NCBI GenBank assembly: GCA_025356075.1
Contig: JANXUT010000088.1
Coordinates: forward strand, 1 to 64,000
DNA: 64,000 nucleotides
Direction: 5' to 3'
Origin: Pseudomonadota bacterium
GTDB taxonomy: Bacteria > Pseudomonadota > Gammaproteobacteria > Steroidobacterales > Steroidobacteraceae
Shown: positions 53,469 to 62,713 of the stretch, in pieces
Position numbering within the stretch: position 1 is the stretch's first letter
Layout: each line of letters starts with the position of its first letter
The notes under the pieces: generated by a model
The model's database searches: none
What the model was told of the DNA's origin: nothing
The model's input: only the letters and a program-made list of their open reading frames with translations
Translations under genes and position numbers: made by a program

Positions 53469-54493
53469 GCCGGAAACTCCGTGAGCAACCGGTCCACGAC
53501 GGGCCCGACGCCGCCACTCAGCGGGTCGACGCAGGGAAGGCCTGCTTCGTGCGCGTAGCGCTCGAGCACTCCCGCGCGTTCCTTCGCCGCCACCTTCGAG
53601 GTATTGAGCGATATGCCGACGCAGCGGATACCGGGATTGGTGAGGCGCCCGACCGCCACGGTGCGTTCGATGACCTCGGCGATGCTCGGCAGTTTGAAGT
53701 CGGGCCAGCCGGAGATCGTCGTGCGCAGCGGGTCGTGGCACACGACGAACGCATCGGGCTGCGAGCCGACGAGGAGTCCGATCGTCACCTGCAGGTAGCC
53801 CGGGTGGACGATGCTCCCCTGGCCCTCGATGACGTCCCAGTGCGCCGGGTCGTTGGCGGGCGAGAGGAACTCCGCGGCTCCGGTCACGAAGTCGGCAACG
53901 ACGGCATCCATCGGGATGCCCTGCCCCGCGATCATGATGCCGGTCTGGCCGGTGGCGCGAAAATCGCTGCTCACCTTTCGTTGCTTCAGCTCCCGGTCGA
54001 GCTGCAAGGCGGTGTACTTCTTGCCGCAGGCACAGTCGGTCCCGACCGTCAGGACGCGCCGGCCCGGGCGCTTGCGCCCCGTGCCGACCGGCAGGTGTGC
54101 CGGTGGCACGCGCACGTCGATGAGCCGTACTCCGGCGGCGGCCGCGGTCGCCGCAAGTCCGCGCAGGCTCGCGAGCCGGATGTGGAGACCGGCGACGATG
54201 TCGAGCCCAGCGGCCGCGGCGTCCTTCAGCGTCGTGACCCAGCTGTCCGGGATGCCCCCGCCCACCGCCGCGGAACCGACGATCAGCGTCCGCGCCCCGG
54301 CCGCGCGGGCTTGCTGGACATCGAGGTTGGCAATGCCCGCATCGACCTTGCAGCCCGGCAGACGGATCTGGCCAAGGCAGCCCTCGCGGCGCCATTCGAC
54401 GAGACCCAAGCCTGTCTTGCCGTAGATTTCGTTGTCGATGTCGCCGAAGAACACGACGAACGGGAACTGGAATTTTGTCATTGGCTGAACCAT
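53465..54493 (-). CDS. dgcN: DUF1611 protein DgcN (D-glutamate N-acetyltransferase)
   Basis: 342 residues (start at 54493, or four codons in). An N-terminal Rossmann-like part (PFVVFFGDIDNEIYGKTGLGLVEWR ... LIVGSAAVGGG) is joined to a P-loop-like domain: RRVLTVGTDCACGKKYTALQL, DFRATGQTGIMIAGQGIPMDAVVADFV, HWDVIEGQGSIVHPGY and AFVVCHDPLRTTI. These are DUF1611 landmarks. In marine Gammaproteobacteria DgcN acetylates D-Glu, after which DgcA racemises it. The two genes overlap by four bases and form an operon. Confidence 0.87.
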   Translation of the reverse strand: MVQPMTKFQFPFVVFFGDIDNEIYGKTGLGLVEWRREGCLGQIRLPGCKVDAGIANLDVQQARAAGARTLIVGSAAVGGGIPDSWVTTLKDAAAAGLDIVAGLHIRLASLRGLAATAAAAGVRLIDVRVPPAHLPVGTGRKRPGRRVLTVGTDCACGKKYTALQLDRELKQRKVSSDFRATGQTGIMIAGQGIPMDAVVADFVTGAAEFLSPANDPAHWDVIEGQGSIVHPGYLQVTIGLLVGSQPDAFVVCHDPLRTTISGWPDFKLPSIAEVIERTVAVGRLTNPGIRCVGISLNTSKVAAKERAGVLERYAHEAGLPCVDPLSGGVGPVVDRLLTEFPA

Positions 54494-55263
54494 TCAATTT
54501 CGTCCGATCGTCCTGCCGCGGCCTAGAGCTTCCCGTCGCAACCCGATCGCCATTCGCGCCGCGGGATTCCCGCCCGGCCGCAGAGCCGCACGTGGCTGGA
54601 ACCGACGGGCGCATGGAAGCTGATCGGTCGTACCTGCACCGCGCGAAAGCGCCTCCCGAGGAAGTGCGCTGCGATCGCCCCGACCATCCGCCATCCCACG
54701 GCGCGATCGGGCGGCCAACGCACGGCCGCAGCTCCGTTGATTGGGTCGCTAGTCGGCGCCAGCAAGCGCCGGCGCCGCCCGCGGACTCAGAACTTCACGC
54801 CCAACTGCAGACCAACGGTGCGCGGCTGAATGAACACCGCAACGCCGGTCTGGTTGTGGCCGCCGCTGTTCGCGTACTCGGTGATGCCGCGCGAATTGGT
54901 CAGGTTGTCGGCGTAAACATCCCAGCTGTACTTTCCGTTTTCAAAGCCCGCCTGGACCTTCAGCGTATTGTAGGTCGGCAGCTTTACGTGTGGCTCGATG
55001 ACGGTTATCGACGGCGAGAATCCAGTGTATCTCACGCCGGTGTACGTCCACGACGCACCCACCCTGCCCTCGTAGTCGCCGGACGCCTTCCACATGTAGT
55101 CAAGGTTCACCGTGTTGCTGATATCCGGCACGAACGGCAGCTTGTCGCCGGACATCGCGCCAAGGCCAGGCGCATCAGCCGACAGCTTCGCGTCGGTATA
55201 CGCACCGAGCACTCCCAGCGTCATGCCATTGAAGGGACGCAGCTGGAAATTCCACTCCAGCCC

Positions 55264-56587
55264 CAGGCCTGTCCCAACGTTGATGATTCAAACATGTGTA
55301 ACCAGCTGAGATAGTGAAGGAAATGGTGCTTTCAGGCGTGTTAACGATTTCAACTCCAGATGCTGGCAATGTCGGCCCGGGAATAGCCGCCTGGAGCTTG
55401 GACGATGAACACGGGAAAGCTGGTCTTTGCGCAGCTCATGGGGCATTTGCCGCCGATGGCATTCGAGCGGTGCGTTGCGCGGTACGGCGGCAATCACAAG
55501 GTTCAAAGCTTCTCGTGCATGGACCAGTACCTGTGCATGGCGTTTGCGCAGCTGACATTTCGCGAGAGCCTGCGGAACATCGAAGCGTGTTTGCGCTCGC
55601 AGACCGAGAAGCTCTACCACATGGGTATCCGCGGCCAGGTCTCGCGCAATACGCTGGCCAACGCGAACGCGACGCGGGACTGGCGGATCTATGCCGACTT
55701 CGCGCAGCGCCTGATCGGTATCGCCCGCAAGCTGTATATCAACGAACCCTTTGGCGTCGACCTGGCCAACACGGCGTACGCCTTGGACTCGACCACGATC
55801 GACTTGGCGCTCTCGCTGTTTCCGTGGGCGCCGTTTCGAACGACCAAGGCGGCGGTGAAGATGCACACGCTGCTCGATTTGCGCGGCAATATCCCGAGTT
55901 TCATCCATATCAGCGACGGCAAGCTGCACGATGTGAACATCCTCGATCAGCTGATTCCGGAGGCCGGCGCCTTCTACGTCATGGACCGCGGCTACATCGA
56001 TTTTCAGCGCTTGTACCGGCTGCATCAGGCGGGCAGCTTCTTCGTGACGCGTGCCAAGCGCAACATGGACGCGCAACGTCGCTATTCGCACCCCACGGAT
56101 CGATCCACGGGGGTCATGTTCGATCAGACGCTCGTGTTGCAGGGCTATCAGTCTTCGAGGGATTACCCAGATCCGTTTCGCGGCATTCGATACAAGGACC
56201 CCGAAACCAGCAAGCGCTTGCTGTTCATCACCAACAACACGGCGCTGCCCGCCTTGAGCATCTGCTCTCTGTACAAGGCCAGGTGGCAGGTCGAGCTCTT
56301 TTTTCGATGGATAAAAATGCATCTGCGCGTAAAGGCATTCTTCGGCACTTCGGAAAACGCAGTGAAGTCTCAAATCTGGATCGCCGTGTCGGTCTACGTG
56401 CTCGTCGCGATCATCAAGAAGCGCCTCAACCTCTCTCGCAGCCTGTACGAAATGCTACAGATTTTGAGCCTCAACCTGTTCGAGAAAACCCCGCTGGACA
56501 TAGCGCTTTCGCGTATTCCGGTGGCCTCAGAATCGGATCAAGCCGGCAACCAGCTGATTCTCCTCTGAAAACGTTGGGACAGGCCTG
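55264..56587 (+). mobile_element. Complete IS4-family insertion sequence, 1324 bp
   Basis: It is bounded by 18-bp perfect inverted repeats, CAGGCCTGTCCCAACGTT at 55264-55281 and its reverse complement at 56570-56587. Directly outside lie identical 9-bp copies of CTCCAGCCC (55255-55263 and 56588-56596), the target duplication. Both sides belong to one TonB receptor gene. Perfect ends, a perfect duplication and an intact transposase point to a recent insertion. Confidence 0.95.
55405..56568 (+). CDS. IS4-family transposase
   Basis: 387 residues. Typical IS4-group start (KLVFAQLMGHLPPMAFERCVARYGGN, MAFAQLTFRESLRNIEACL). DDE residues: D128 in YALDSTTIDL, D194 in YVMDRGYIDF and E297 in the YREK signature, which is fully conserved as Y290-x2-R293-x3-E297-x6-K304 (KARWQVELFFRWIK). 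The stop lies one base before the right inverted repeat. No frameshift; the enzyme should be active for cut-and-paste transposition. Confidence 0.95.
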   Translation: MNTGKLVFAQLMGHLPPMAFERCVARYGGNHKVQSFSCMDQYLCMAFAQLTFRESLRNIEACLRSQTEKLYHMGIRGQVSRNTLANANATRDWRIYADFAQRLIGIARKLYINEPFGVDLANTAYALDSTTIDLALSLFPWAPFRTTKAAVKMHTLLDLRGNIPSFIHISDGKLHDVNILDQLIPEAGAFYVMDRGYIDFQRLYRLHQAGSFFVTRAKRNMDAQRRYSHPTDRSTGVMFDQTLVLQGYQSSRDYPDPFRGIRYKDPETSKRLLFITNNTALPALSICSLYKARWQVELFFRWIKMHLRVKAFFGTSENAVKSQIWIAVSVYVLVAIIKKRLNLSRSLYEMLQILSLNLFEKTPLDIALSRIPVASESDQAGNQLILL

Positions 56588-58685
56588 CTCCAGCCCCTTG
56601 TTCTTGGCACTACCGGAGTTGCCGTTGATGCCAACCGGGCCGGTTGGGGTCTGAACAATTCCGAGGATCTGAACGTCCTTCCACTGGATGTAGAACGCCG
56701 CGAGGTCGATCGACAGGCGTCGATCGAAGAGGTTCGTGCGGAATCCCGCCTCATAGTTGCGGGTTGAGTCCGACAGGAACGACGGCGGGTTCGGCAGCGT
56801 CGGCGTGGGGATGTTTGGGCCGCCGGGGCGGAACCCCGTCGACACTCGCGCGTACAGCAGCGACTCATCGGTGATGTGCCAGCGCGGCGCGATCGACCAC
56901 GTGTGGCTGCTTTCCGACTGGTAGATCCCGGGGTAGGTGAAGTCAGGCCCGTAGAGGACGCAGCAAAAGAACGTCGTCTGCGATTCCTGCTTGGTGTTCG
57001 TGCTGCGGCCGCCAACCTCGATGTCGAATGCCCTCGAGAAGTGGTAGGTCACGTCGGCGAACACCGCCATTTCCTTGTAGTACGCCGATATCCCGGCGCC
57101 CCCGAGTGGCGGTGCCAGGACGGAGTTGAAGTCGGCCGCGCTGCGTGGGTCGAAGGGCTGGTCGAGCAGCGAGGTCTCGCGCGTGAAGAACACTCCGCCC
57201 TGCCAGTCGAGCGGGTTGCCGAACAACGAGTTGCCAGGATTGGACGTGACCCGAAGTTCCTGATTGAACTTGTGGACGTACTCGAGTTGACGGCCCGCGA
57301 CGATGATCGGGCCACCGTAGACGATCGCTCCGAGATAGTCACCGTACGTAATTCCCGGCGCGAGGTTGCTGTCGGTGAGGTCGCTCGTAAACCGCTCGCT
57401 GATCTGTCCGTAGCTAGTGGAGGACATCACCGTCGCCAGCGGGAACGCGTACTCGAGGTTGAGCGAGTAGTAATAGAGCCGGTCGTTGATGATGTGCGGC
57501 GCGAGATAGTCGCGGTTCAGCCCATTGACGGGGGTGAACTGGTTTCCCGGCACCGAGTGCAACGGGTCTGCGGCACCAACGACCTCAACGCCGTTGTCGC
57601 CCTGGACGTTCAGCCCCTGGTTGAACGCCGTGAACCGGATCGTCAGCTGGTCGGTCGGCTTCACCAGCACCGATCCGCGCAGGCTGTATTTGTTGCCGTG
57701 GTTGACGTCGGTCTGGCCGGTGGACGAGTGGTCGATCCAGCCCGGCAGGTTTTCCTCGACGGCGCTGATGCGGATCGCCGCCCTGTTGCCCCAGAACGGC
57801 AGGTTGATCAGGCCCTTCGCGTAGTCGGCCGCCTGGCCGTCGTGAACGACCTCGCCACCGAGGCTGACAGCGCCTTCGACCTTCGTTAGGTCCGGAAGAT
57901 TGGTCACGTACTTGATCAAGCCGCCCTCGGCGGCAGCGCCGTACAAGGTCCCCTGCGGCCCGCGCAGCACCTCGACGCGCTTGAGGTCATAGGTGTCGAT
58001 GTTGGCACTGAAGAACGACCCGTCCGCCTGCGCGCCCGACATGAAGAACGGGATGTCGTCGACGGTGGTCGCGACCGTCGCGCCGACGCTGCCGACGTTC
58101 TGGCCGCGCAGGATGACGCGGTTGGTGCCGGCGTCGATCGCCTCGAAGGACAGGCCCGGAATCTGAGCCGCGAAATCGAGGAAGCTCGTTTCGTGGCGCC
58201 GCGTCAGCTCATCGCCATCGACGGCGGTGATGCTCATCGCGACGTCGTGGAGCTTTTCCTCGCGCTTGGTCGCAGTGACGACAACCTCATCGAGTGAGGC
58301 GATCGACCCGGCGGCCTGCTGCGCATGCGCGACGCCGGTGGTCAGCAACGCTCCCGCGGCGGCGGTGGCGACCGTGGCTAATTCCGAAACGACGGATCTT
58401 CATCGTCTGCTCCCCTTAGAGAATCTTGCGGCTGGTCAATACGTGGTCGACAGCCGCGGCTGCAGGGTCGTCGCTCGGTCACCCGAGGCACGACAGCTTC
58501 TGCCAGCGCAGCACGTACGCGGATGCGCCTCGTCAGCATTGCCGGTCCGAAGTACCCCATCGGCCGGAAGACGACGCGCCGCGTTTCTTCAAACGGTAAT
58601 CTATTTCGGAGTATCCGCAATAGCAACAACTTTCTATATCGGCCAACGTGACCACCAAAGCGTGGCTTTTTATCCACTACCCCAT

Positions 58686-58822
58686 TAGCAGGTTGCTGAA
58701 AAAGGCTTTGGCAACCATGAATTCTGTGATCATTCATTCATCAAGTACTTGTTTTATAGCTGTTTCAATTGTTGGAATTGGCAGTTAGTGGCCATCAAAA
58801 CTCCTTTTTCAGCAACCTGCTA
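58686..58822. mobile_element. 137-bp MITE with 20-bp perfect inverted repeats
   Basis: TAGCAGGTTGCTGAAAAAGG at 58686-58705 is repeated as its exact reverse complement at 58803-58822. The 97-bp interior is A/T-rich, unlike the flanks, and has no gene. Size, ends and composition fit a non-autonomous miniature inverted-repeat element mobilised by a transposase encoded elsewhere; the IS630 and IS4 copies in this window have different ends. It lies between the receptor pseudogene promoter side and the integrative element. Confidence 0.85.
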
Positions 58823-58889
58823 GTGGCGACTTTGGTTCGCAGCGTGGCAAGAGCGCGAGCCGCAACAGGGTCAAGTCCTCACGGGCTGC

Positions 58890-59549
58890 ATGATGCATCG
58901 ACTCGCGCCGCCGACGCAGCGAAAGCTCATGGCTTCGGATGTGCATCTGAAGCAAATCGATCGAGCAGTGCTGCTCGCGCTTCACGCGCATGCCGACAAT
59001 CGCACAGGGCTGGCGTACCCGAGCCAGCGAACAATTGCGCGGCTCACAGGCTACTGCGAGAGGGCCGTCCGCAATTCTGTTCTCCGCTTGGAACGAGAGC
59101 GCTGGATCGAGCGCGACCGGAACGCCGGCGCGGGCCGCCGCTCGCGCCTTACCCGGTACTGGCTGACCGTCCCGGCGTACGCCTTGTCGCCAATGACATG
59201 CGGCACGCAGGGTGCCGTTTCTCCGTACACCGAACATGCGGCACCCAGCGTGCCGCTTCTCAGCAGCGCGAGATGCGGCATGCGCGAACACGACATGCGG
59301 CACGTGGGGCCACAAGATGCGGCACCCAGCGTGCCGCCCAACTCTCTTGAACTCCAAGGAACTCTCAGTTCCCCTTCTCCTCCGGCACGATCAATCAATC
59401 GTTCTTCGCTGCGTCTTCGTTCCACCCGGAGCCCGGAGCGAGTTAAAGACTCGCTTTCGGAGCTGAGAAGAGCGAACCCGAGAGCCGCACAAACGATCAC
59501 GGAGATCGCGGCCAAGCTCCGCGTCCGCTGGGAGCGGGGCACGGCATGA
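58890..59549 (+). CDS. Winged-helix (phage/ICE-type) DNA-binding protein
   Basis: About 219 residues. Residues about 20-85 form a helix-turn-helix of the type found in phage and plasmid replication/initiator-like proteins (IDRAVLLALHAHADNRTGLAYPSQRTIARLTGYCERAVRNSVLRLERERWIERDR). The middle part is encoded by short DNA repeats around ATGCGGCAC and is probably disordered; the C-terminus is Arg/Ser-rich. No strong ribosome-binding site is visible, so the start (58890 or 58929) is uncertain. The stop overlaps the next ATG by four bases, linking it to the integrase module. Confidence 0.7.
   Translation: MMHRLAPPTQRKLMASDVHLKQIDRAVLLALHAHADNRTGLAYPSQRTIARLTGYCERAVRNSVLRLERERWIERDRNAGAGRRSRLTRYWLTVPAYALSPMTCGTQGAVSPYTEHAAPSVPLLSSARCGMREHDMRHVGPQDAAPSVPPNSLELQGTLSSPSPPARSINRSSLRLRSTRSPERVKDSLSELRRANPRAAQTITEIAAKLRVRWERGTA
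59198..59336. repeat. Hairpin-forming repeats inside the winged-helix gene
   Basis: ATGCGGCACCCAGCGTGCCG occurs identically at 59236-59255 and 59317-59336, with a variant (ATGCGGCACGCAGGGTGCCG) at 59198-59217 and partial copies at 59273 and 59295. Each full copy has CGGCAC/GTGCCG arms with a 5-nt loop. They could be protein-binding iterons of the integrative element or the result of local duplication. Confidence 0.7.
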
Positions 59550-59749
59550 GGCGACCCGCCCGCGACCCGATGGCCGCTGTCCAGCCGCGTCCTTGGCCTC
59601 TGCGGCTACTCCCACCCGGCCCTAGAACGCTCAGGGAGCCCGCTACGCGGCGCACGGGCTGGGTGCGCCGAGCACTCACGGCTAGGGCGACACTCATCGC
59701 CATCGTTGTCGTGCTCGTCCTCGTCGAGATCGCGGTGTTGGTCGCATGA
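59546..59749 (+). CDS. Small single-pass membrane protein in integrase operon
   Basis: 67 residues: a basic, Pro/Arg-rich N-terminus and one C-terminal membrane helix (ATLIAIVVVLVLVEIAVLVA). Both ends overlap neighbours as ATGA (with the winged-helix gene and the next small gene), the main reason to accept it as a real gene. No family is recognised. Confidence 0.55.
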   Translation: MRRPARDPMAAVQPRPWPLRLLPPGPRTLREPATRRTGWVRRALTARATLIAIVVVLVLVEIAVLVA

Positions 59750-59970
59750 GCGACTGCCGCCGTGCCCGGCAGCGTGCCTTCGTGAGTGCTCAGCGTCGAG
59801 CAATGCTCGCCGCGATCACCGCGCCCGACTTCACGAGGCTAGATTCCGCAGCGGCCGTCCGCCGCGTGCGCGAGCTGCACTGCGCGGGCGTCTCGGCCCC
59901 GACCATCGCGACGCTGACCGGCTGGAGCGAGTCGGACGTGTGCTGCGTCCTCGAAGGCAGGACGTCGTGA
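59746..59970 (+). CDS. Small helix-turn-helix-like protein in integrase operon
   Basis: 74 residues, possibly a small DNA-binding protein: AAAVRRVRELHCAGVSAPTIATLTGWSESDVCCVLEG resembles a helix-turn-helix as in excisionases or resolvase C-termini. It starts in an ATGA overlap and ends in a GTGA overlap with the integrase, so coupled translation is likely. It could be the recombination directionality factor, but this is inference. Confidence 0.58.
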   Translation: MSDCRRARQRAFVSAQRRAMLAAITAPDFTRLDSAAAVRRVRELHCAGVSAPTIATLTGWSESDVCCVLEGRTS

Positions 59971-60944
59971 CGCGAACCCGCACGCTCCGAGCCCACCGAC
60001 GCCCACCGGGACGCCGCATCCGCTTCGCCGTGTGGGCCGACCAGTACCAGCGCGAGCACATGGCCGAGCGGATGATGGCGCGCTCCAGCATCGCGATCTT
60101 TTCGTGCTCGCTGCGAAAGCACCTCGTCCCGGCATTCGGCGCTCGCTGGCTCAACGAGATCGACGTCGCGTCCGTGCAGCGTCTTGTCGGCAAGCTCACC
60201 GACGCCGGGCTCGCTCGCGAGACCATCGCGGGCGTCGTCGGCCTGCTGCGGCGGATGCAGGCGCAGGCCCGGCTCGCGGGCTACTCGGCTCAGACCATCG
60301 CCGCCCGCACGGTGCGCCTGCCGGGTCGGAACCGAATGCGGCCCGACGCGCGCTGCTTCACGGCCGAGGAGTCCGAGCGAATCATCGCCGCCGCACCGCA
60401 GCCGTGGGGCACTTACTTCGCGATCCTCGCCTACGCAGGACTGCGGGGCGGAGAAGGCCTCGGACTCGAATGGCCGCACGTGGACTTCGAGAAGCGGGTG
60501 CTGCGCATCCGTCAGCAAGCCATGCTCGGCCAGCTCGCCGAGCTCAAATCGGCCACCTGCCGCGCCGACCTCCCGCTCTCCGAGCCGCTCACAGCGCTCC
60601 TCGCGGCCTATCGCGCCGAGTGGAGCCCCAACCCCCGGGGGCTACTGTTCGCGACCGCTACGGGCCGCCCGCATTGGGCCAGCACCGTGCGCAAGCGCCA
60701 CCTTTCGCCGCTTCTGAAACGACTCGGCCTGCCGCACGGCGGGCTCCACGCCTTTCGCCACGGCTGCGCCTCGGCGATGGCGAACGGCGGCGTCCCGTTG
60801 CCGATCGTCCAGAAGCTCATGCGGCACTCGAAAATCGACATCACGTCTCGCTATCTGCACACCACGCCCGAGGGCGAACGGCAGGCGGCCGAGTTCATGG
60901 CGAATCTACTGAGCAGGGACAACCGCGGCAAAAACGGCACGTGA
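59967..60944 (+). CDS. Tyrosine recombinase (integrase)
   Basis: 325 residues from the GTG at 59967. An N-terminal SAM-like core-binding domain (FAVWADQYQREHMAERMMARSSIAIFSCSLRKHLVPAFGARWLNEI) precedes the catalytic domain with Arg in AYAGLRGGEGLGLEW, HAFRHG (His-x-x-Arg), the MRHSKIDITSRYLHTT block with the second His and the Tyr nucleophile. Catalytic residues look complete. It presumably integrates and excises the element that contains the capsid gene; attachment sites were not found. Confidence 0.92.
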   Translation: MTRTRTLRAHRRPPGRRIRFAVWADQYQREHMAERMMARSSIAIFSCSLRKHLVPAFGARWLNEIDVASVQRLVGKLTDAGLARETIAGVVGLLRRMQAQARLAGYSAQTIAARTVRLPGRNRMRPDARCFTAEESERIIAAAPQPWGTYFAILAYAGLRGGEGLGLEWPHVDFEKRVLRIRQQAMLGQLAELKSATCRADLPLSEPLTALLAAYRAEWSPNPRGLLFATATGRPHWASTVRKRHLSPLLKRLGLPHGGLHAFRHGCASAMANGGVPLPIVQKLMRHSKIDITSRYLHTTPEGERQAAEFMANLLSRDNRGKNGT

Positions 60945-61012
60945 GCGCCGCAACCCCTGCATTTCACGGCGTGCCGGAAATGTCTCTTAAACGAGGAACG
61001 TATAGGAAACCT

Positions 61013-61285
61013 ATGAACAGCCAACTCGATGACATCACTCGCCTCGGTGACCTGGGGGACTCGCTGTCGTGGGCCTACGAGCGAGCGCTGCGCGCCTACG
61101 CTCGTGCGCACCCCGAAGATGCCAAGCAGGTCCGCGATGCGCTCGAAAGCGGGACCCTCCGCTGGCGCATCGGCGTCGTCGGCGGCGGAGGCCGGTCGAG
61201 CGAAATCGTCGCGGAGGTGCTCGACCACTCGGACACCGCGCGGCTGATCGCGCGAATGTCCGTCACTCCGTTCGACCTCAACTGA
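61013..61285 (+). CDS. Small protein of unknown function (integrative element)
   Basis: 90 residues from the ATG at 61013 with AGGAA 5 bases upstream. Helical N-terminal half (LDDITRLGDLGDSLSWAYERALRAYARAHPEDAKQVRDALE), then a glycine-rich VVGGGGRSSEIVAEVLDHSD. No family is recognised. It follows the integrase by 68 bp and precedes another small unknown gene by 1 bp. Confidence 0.6.
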   Translation: MNSQLDDITRLGDLGDSLSWAYERALRAYARAHPEDAKQVRDALESGTLRWRIGVVGGGGRSSEIVAEVLDHSDTARLIARMSVTPFDLN

Positions 61286-61286
61286 C

Positions 61287-61574
61287 ATGCGCGGTAAGAT
61301 CTTCGGGCGCGCGGTGCCTTTCCCTAGTGAGACACCTGTGGACGATGGACCGCGCGACGCGAGGACGCCTGCGCCCGATTGCCGCTTTCGAGACGTCAGC
61401 GGTATGCCGGATGCAACGGAACTCGTTAGACGAAAGCGATACCTCGACGAAGCTCTGCGAGACGCCGGCTTCAGTCGCTCGGACGCCAAATTCGTCACCA
61501 GCCTCGCCACCGCGATCATCTTGCGGGGCGAAACATTCACGTGGGCGACGCCGACGCGCGCCCCGACCGATTAA
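61287..61574 (+). CDS. Small protein of unknown function upstream of capsid gene
   Basis: 95 residues. The N-terminus MRGKIFGRAVPFPSETP is unstructured-looking; the C-terminal half (ELVRRKRYLDEALRDAGFSRSDAKFVTSLATAIILRGE) is probably helical and could bind another capsid-module protein. It lies 11 bp before the major capsid gene, the position of a head-associated or scaffold-like gene, but no protease motif is visible. Confidence 0.6.
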   Translation: MRGKIFGRAVPFPSETPVDDGPRDARTPAPDCRFRDVSGMPDATELVRRKRYLDEALRDAGFSRSDAKFVTSLATAIILRGETFTWATPTRAPTD

Positions 61575-61585
61575 GGAAGCAAGTC

Positions 61586-62713
61586 ATGGACCCGATTTTG
61601 CAGGCTATTGAAGCCTCGAATCGCGCCTTCGCGGAATTCAAAGCGTCGCAGGAGTCGCGCCTCGATGCGCTCGAGCGGCGCGAAGCCAAGGAGTACAACC
61701 GCCCTCGAAACGGCGGCGTGCTCGACGTCGATCCGGCCTCGCCCGACATCAAGGCTTTCTCGCGGTATTTGCGAACAGGCGACTCGACGCAACTCAAGTC
61801 GCTCGACATCACGAACGCCGCCGAGGGTGGCTATGCGGTACCAAAGCAGATCGATGCCGCGATTGAGTCGCTCATCCTCGCGCAGAGCCCGATCCGGGCG
61901 AACGCGAACGTCGTGCAGACCGTTACCGGCGATTTCCACAAGCTGGTGTCGCTACTCGGGTTTCAGGCCAGCTGGGTCGCCGAGGCTGCTGCGCGCCCTG
62001 AGACGACGGCAGGCACCTTCGCGGACGTCGCGCCGCCGAGCGGTGATCTGTACGCGAACCCGATGGCATCGCAGCAGATGGTGGATGACGCTTTTTTCAA
62101 CGTGCAGTCGTGGCTTACCGCAACGGTAGCTGACGCGTTCGTCGAGAAGGAATCAGCCGCGTTTATCACTGGGACGGGCACGAACCAGCCCAAGGGATTC
62201 CTGAACTACACGAACGTCACCACCGATGACACGAGCCGAGCGTTCGGCCAGCTTCAGTACATCCCGACCGGTGCGGCGGGTGCGTTCGCAACGGTGAGCG
62301 CTACCGTATCGCCGTTTGACGTGCTCAACACCTGCGTGGCATCGATGAAGGTCGGCTACCGGTCAGGGTGCAAGTGGTACATGTCGCCGGGCACGCTGGC
62401 GGTGCTTGCCAACGTCAAGGACACTATCGGCCGGCAGATCCTGATCCCGTCAGTGACGGCCGGCACGCCGCCGATGCTGGTCGGGTATCCGGTTGTCGAA
62501 TGCGAGCACATGCCCGCCGTCGCTGCCAATTCTCTCTCGATTGCGTTCGCGAACATGACCCGCGCATACCTGATCAGCGACCGCATCGGAACGCGAGTGC
62601 TGGTTGATCCGTTCTCAAATAAGCCGTTCATCGGCTACTACTGCACGCGTCGAACGGGCGGTGCGGTGCAGAACTCGCAGGCCATCAAGCTCATCAAGTT
62701 CTCAGTATCCTGA
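61586..62713 (+). CDS. HK97-fold major capsid protein
   Basis: 375 residues from the ATG at 61586, with AAGGAAG 6 bases upstream. A short N-terminal coiled-coil/delta-like region (about 1-60) precedes the HK97 shell domain: SLDITNAAEGGYAVPKQIDAAIESLILAQSPIRANANVVQT, FAFF-like DDAFFNVQSWLTATVADAFVEKESAAFITGTGTNQPKGFLN, KWYMSPGTLAVLANVKDTIGR, PPMLVGYPVVECEHMP. This is the phage capsid family. No portal, protease or terminase gene is seen between it and the integrase; those might lie beyond the window or be absent, as in phage satellites. Confidence 0.93.
   Translation: MDPILQAIEASNRAFAEFKASQESRLDALERREAKEYNRPRNGGVLDVDPASPDIKAFSRYLRTGDSTQLKSLDITNAAEGGYAVPKQIDAAIESLILAQSPIRANANVVQTVTGDFHKLVSLLGFQASWVAEAAARPETTAGTFADVAPPSGDLYANPMASQQMVDDAFFNVQSWLTATVADAFVEKESAAFITGTGTNQPKGFLNYTNVTTDDTSRAFGQLQYIPTGAAGAFATVSATVSPFDVLNTCVASMKVGYRSGCKWYMSPGTLAVLANVKDTIGRQILIPSVTAGTPPMLVGYPVVECEHMPAVAANSLSIAFANMTRAYLISDRIGTRVLVDPFSNKPFIGYYCTRRTGGAVQNSQAIKLIKFSVS

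Larger units (their letters stand above)
54787..58403 (-). pseudogene. TonB-dependent receptor split by IS4-family insertion and frameshifted in its signal peptide
   Basis: Removing the IS (55264-56587) and one 9-bp target copy joins 58348-56588 (587 codons) to 55254-54787 (155 residues plus stop) in frame, giving a receptor of about 742 residues from LTTGVAHAQ. It has ASLDEVVVTATKREE, IPGLSFEAIDAG, ILRGQNVG, VEVLRGPQGTLYGAAAEGG and a terminal VGLQLGVKF strand. The likely start is the ATG at 58403, preceded by GGGGAG, but its frame (MKIRRFGIS) differs from that of the signal peptide (SELATVATAAAGALLTTGVAHAQ) by one base. Both lesions abolish function. Confidence 0.88.

Noticed and set aside
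52491-54614. A 707-codon open frame spanning dgcA and upstream DNA
   Set aside because: Only the part from 53468 is DgcA; upstream it is an out-of-frame reading of dgcN.
58348-58350. TTG start giving an apparently intact receptor N-terminus
   Set aside because: It would leave only a stub of the signal peptide; the better-supported start is the ATG at 58403 with GGGGAG, which shows a frameshift.
59198-59336. CRISPR-like array
   Set aside because: The repeats are short, irregularly spaced, inside a coding sequence, and there are no cas genes in the window.
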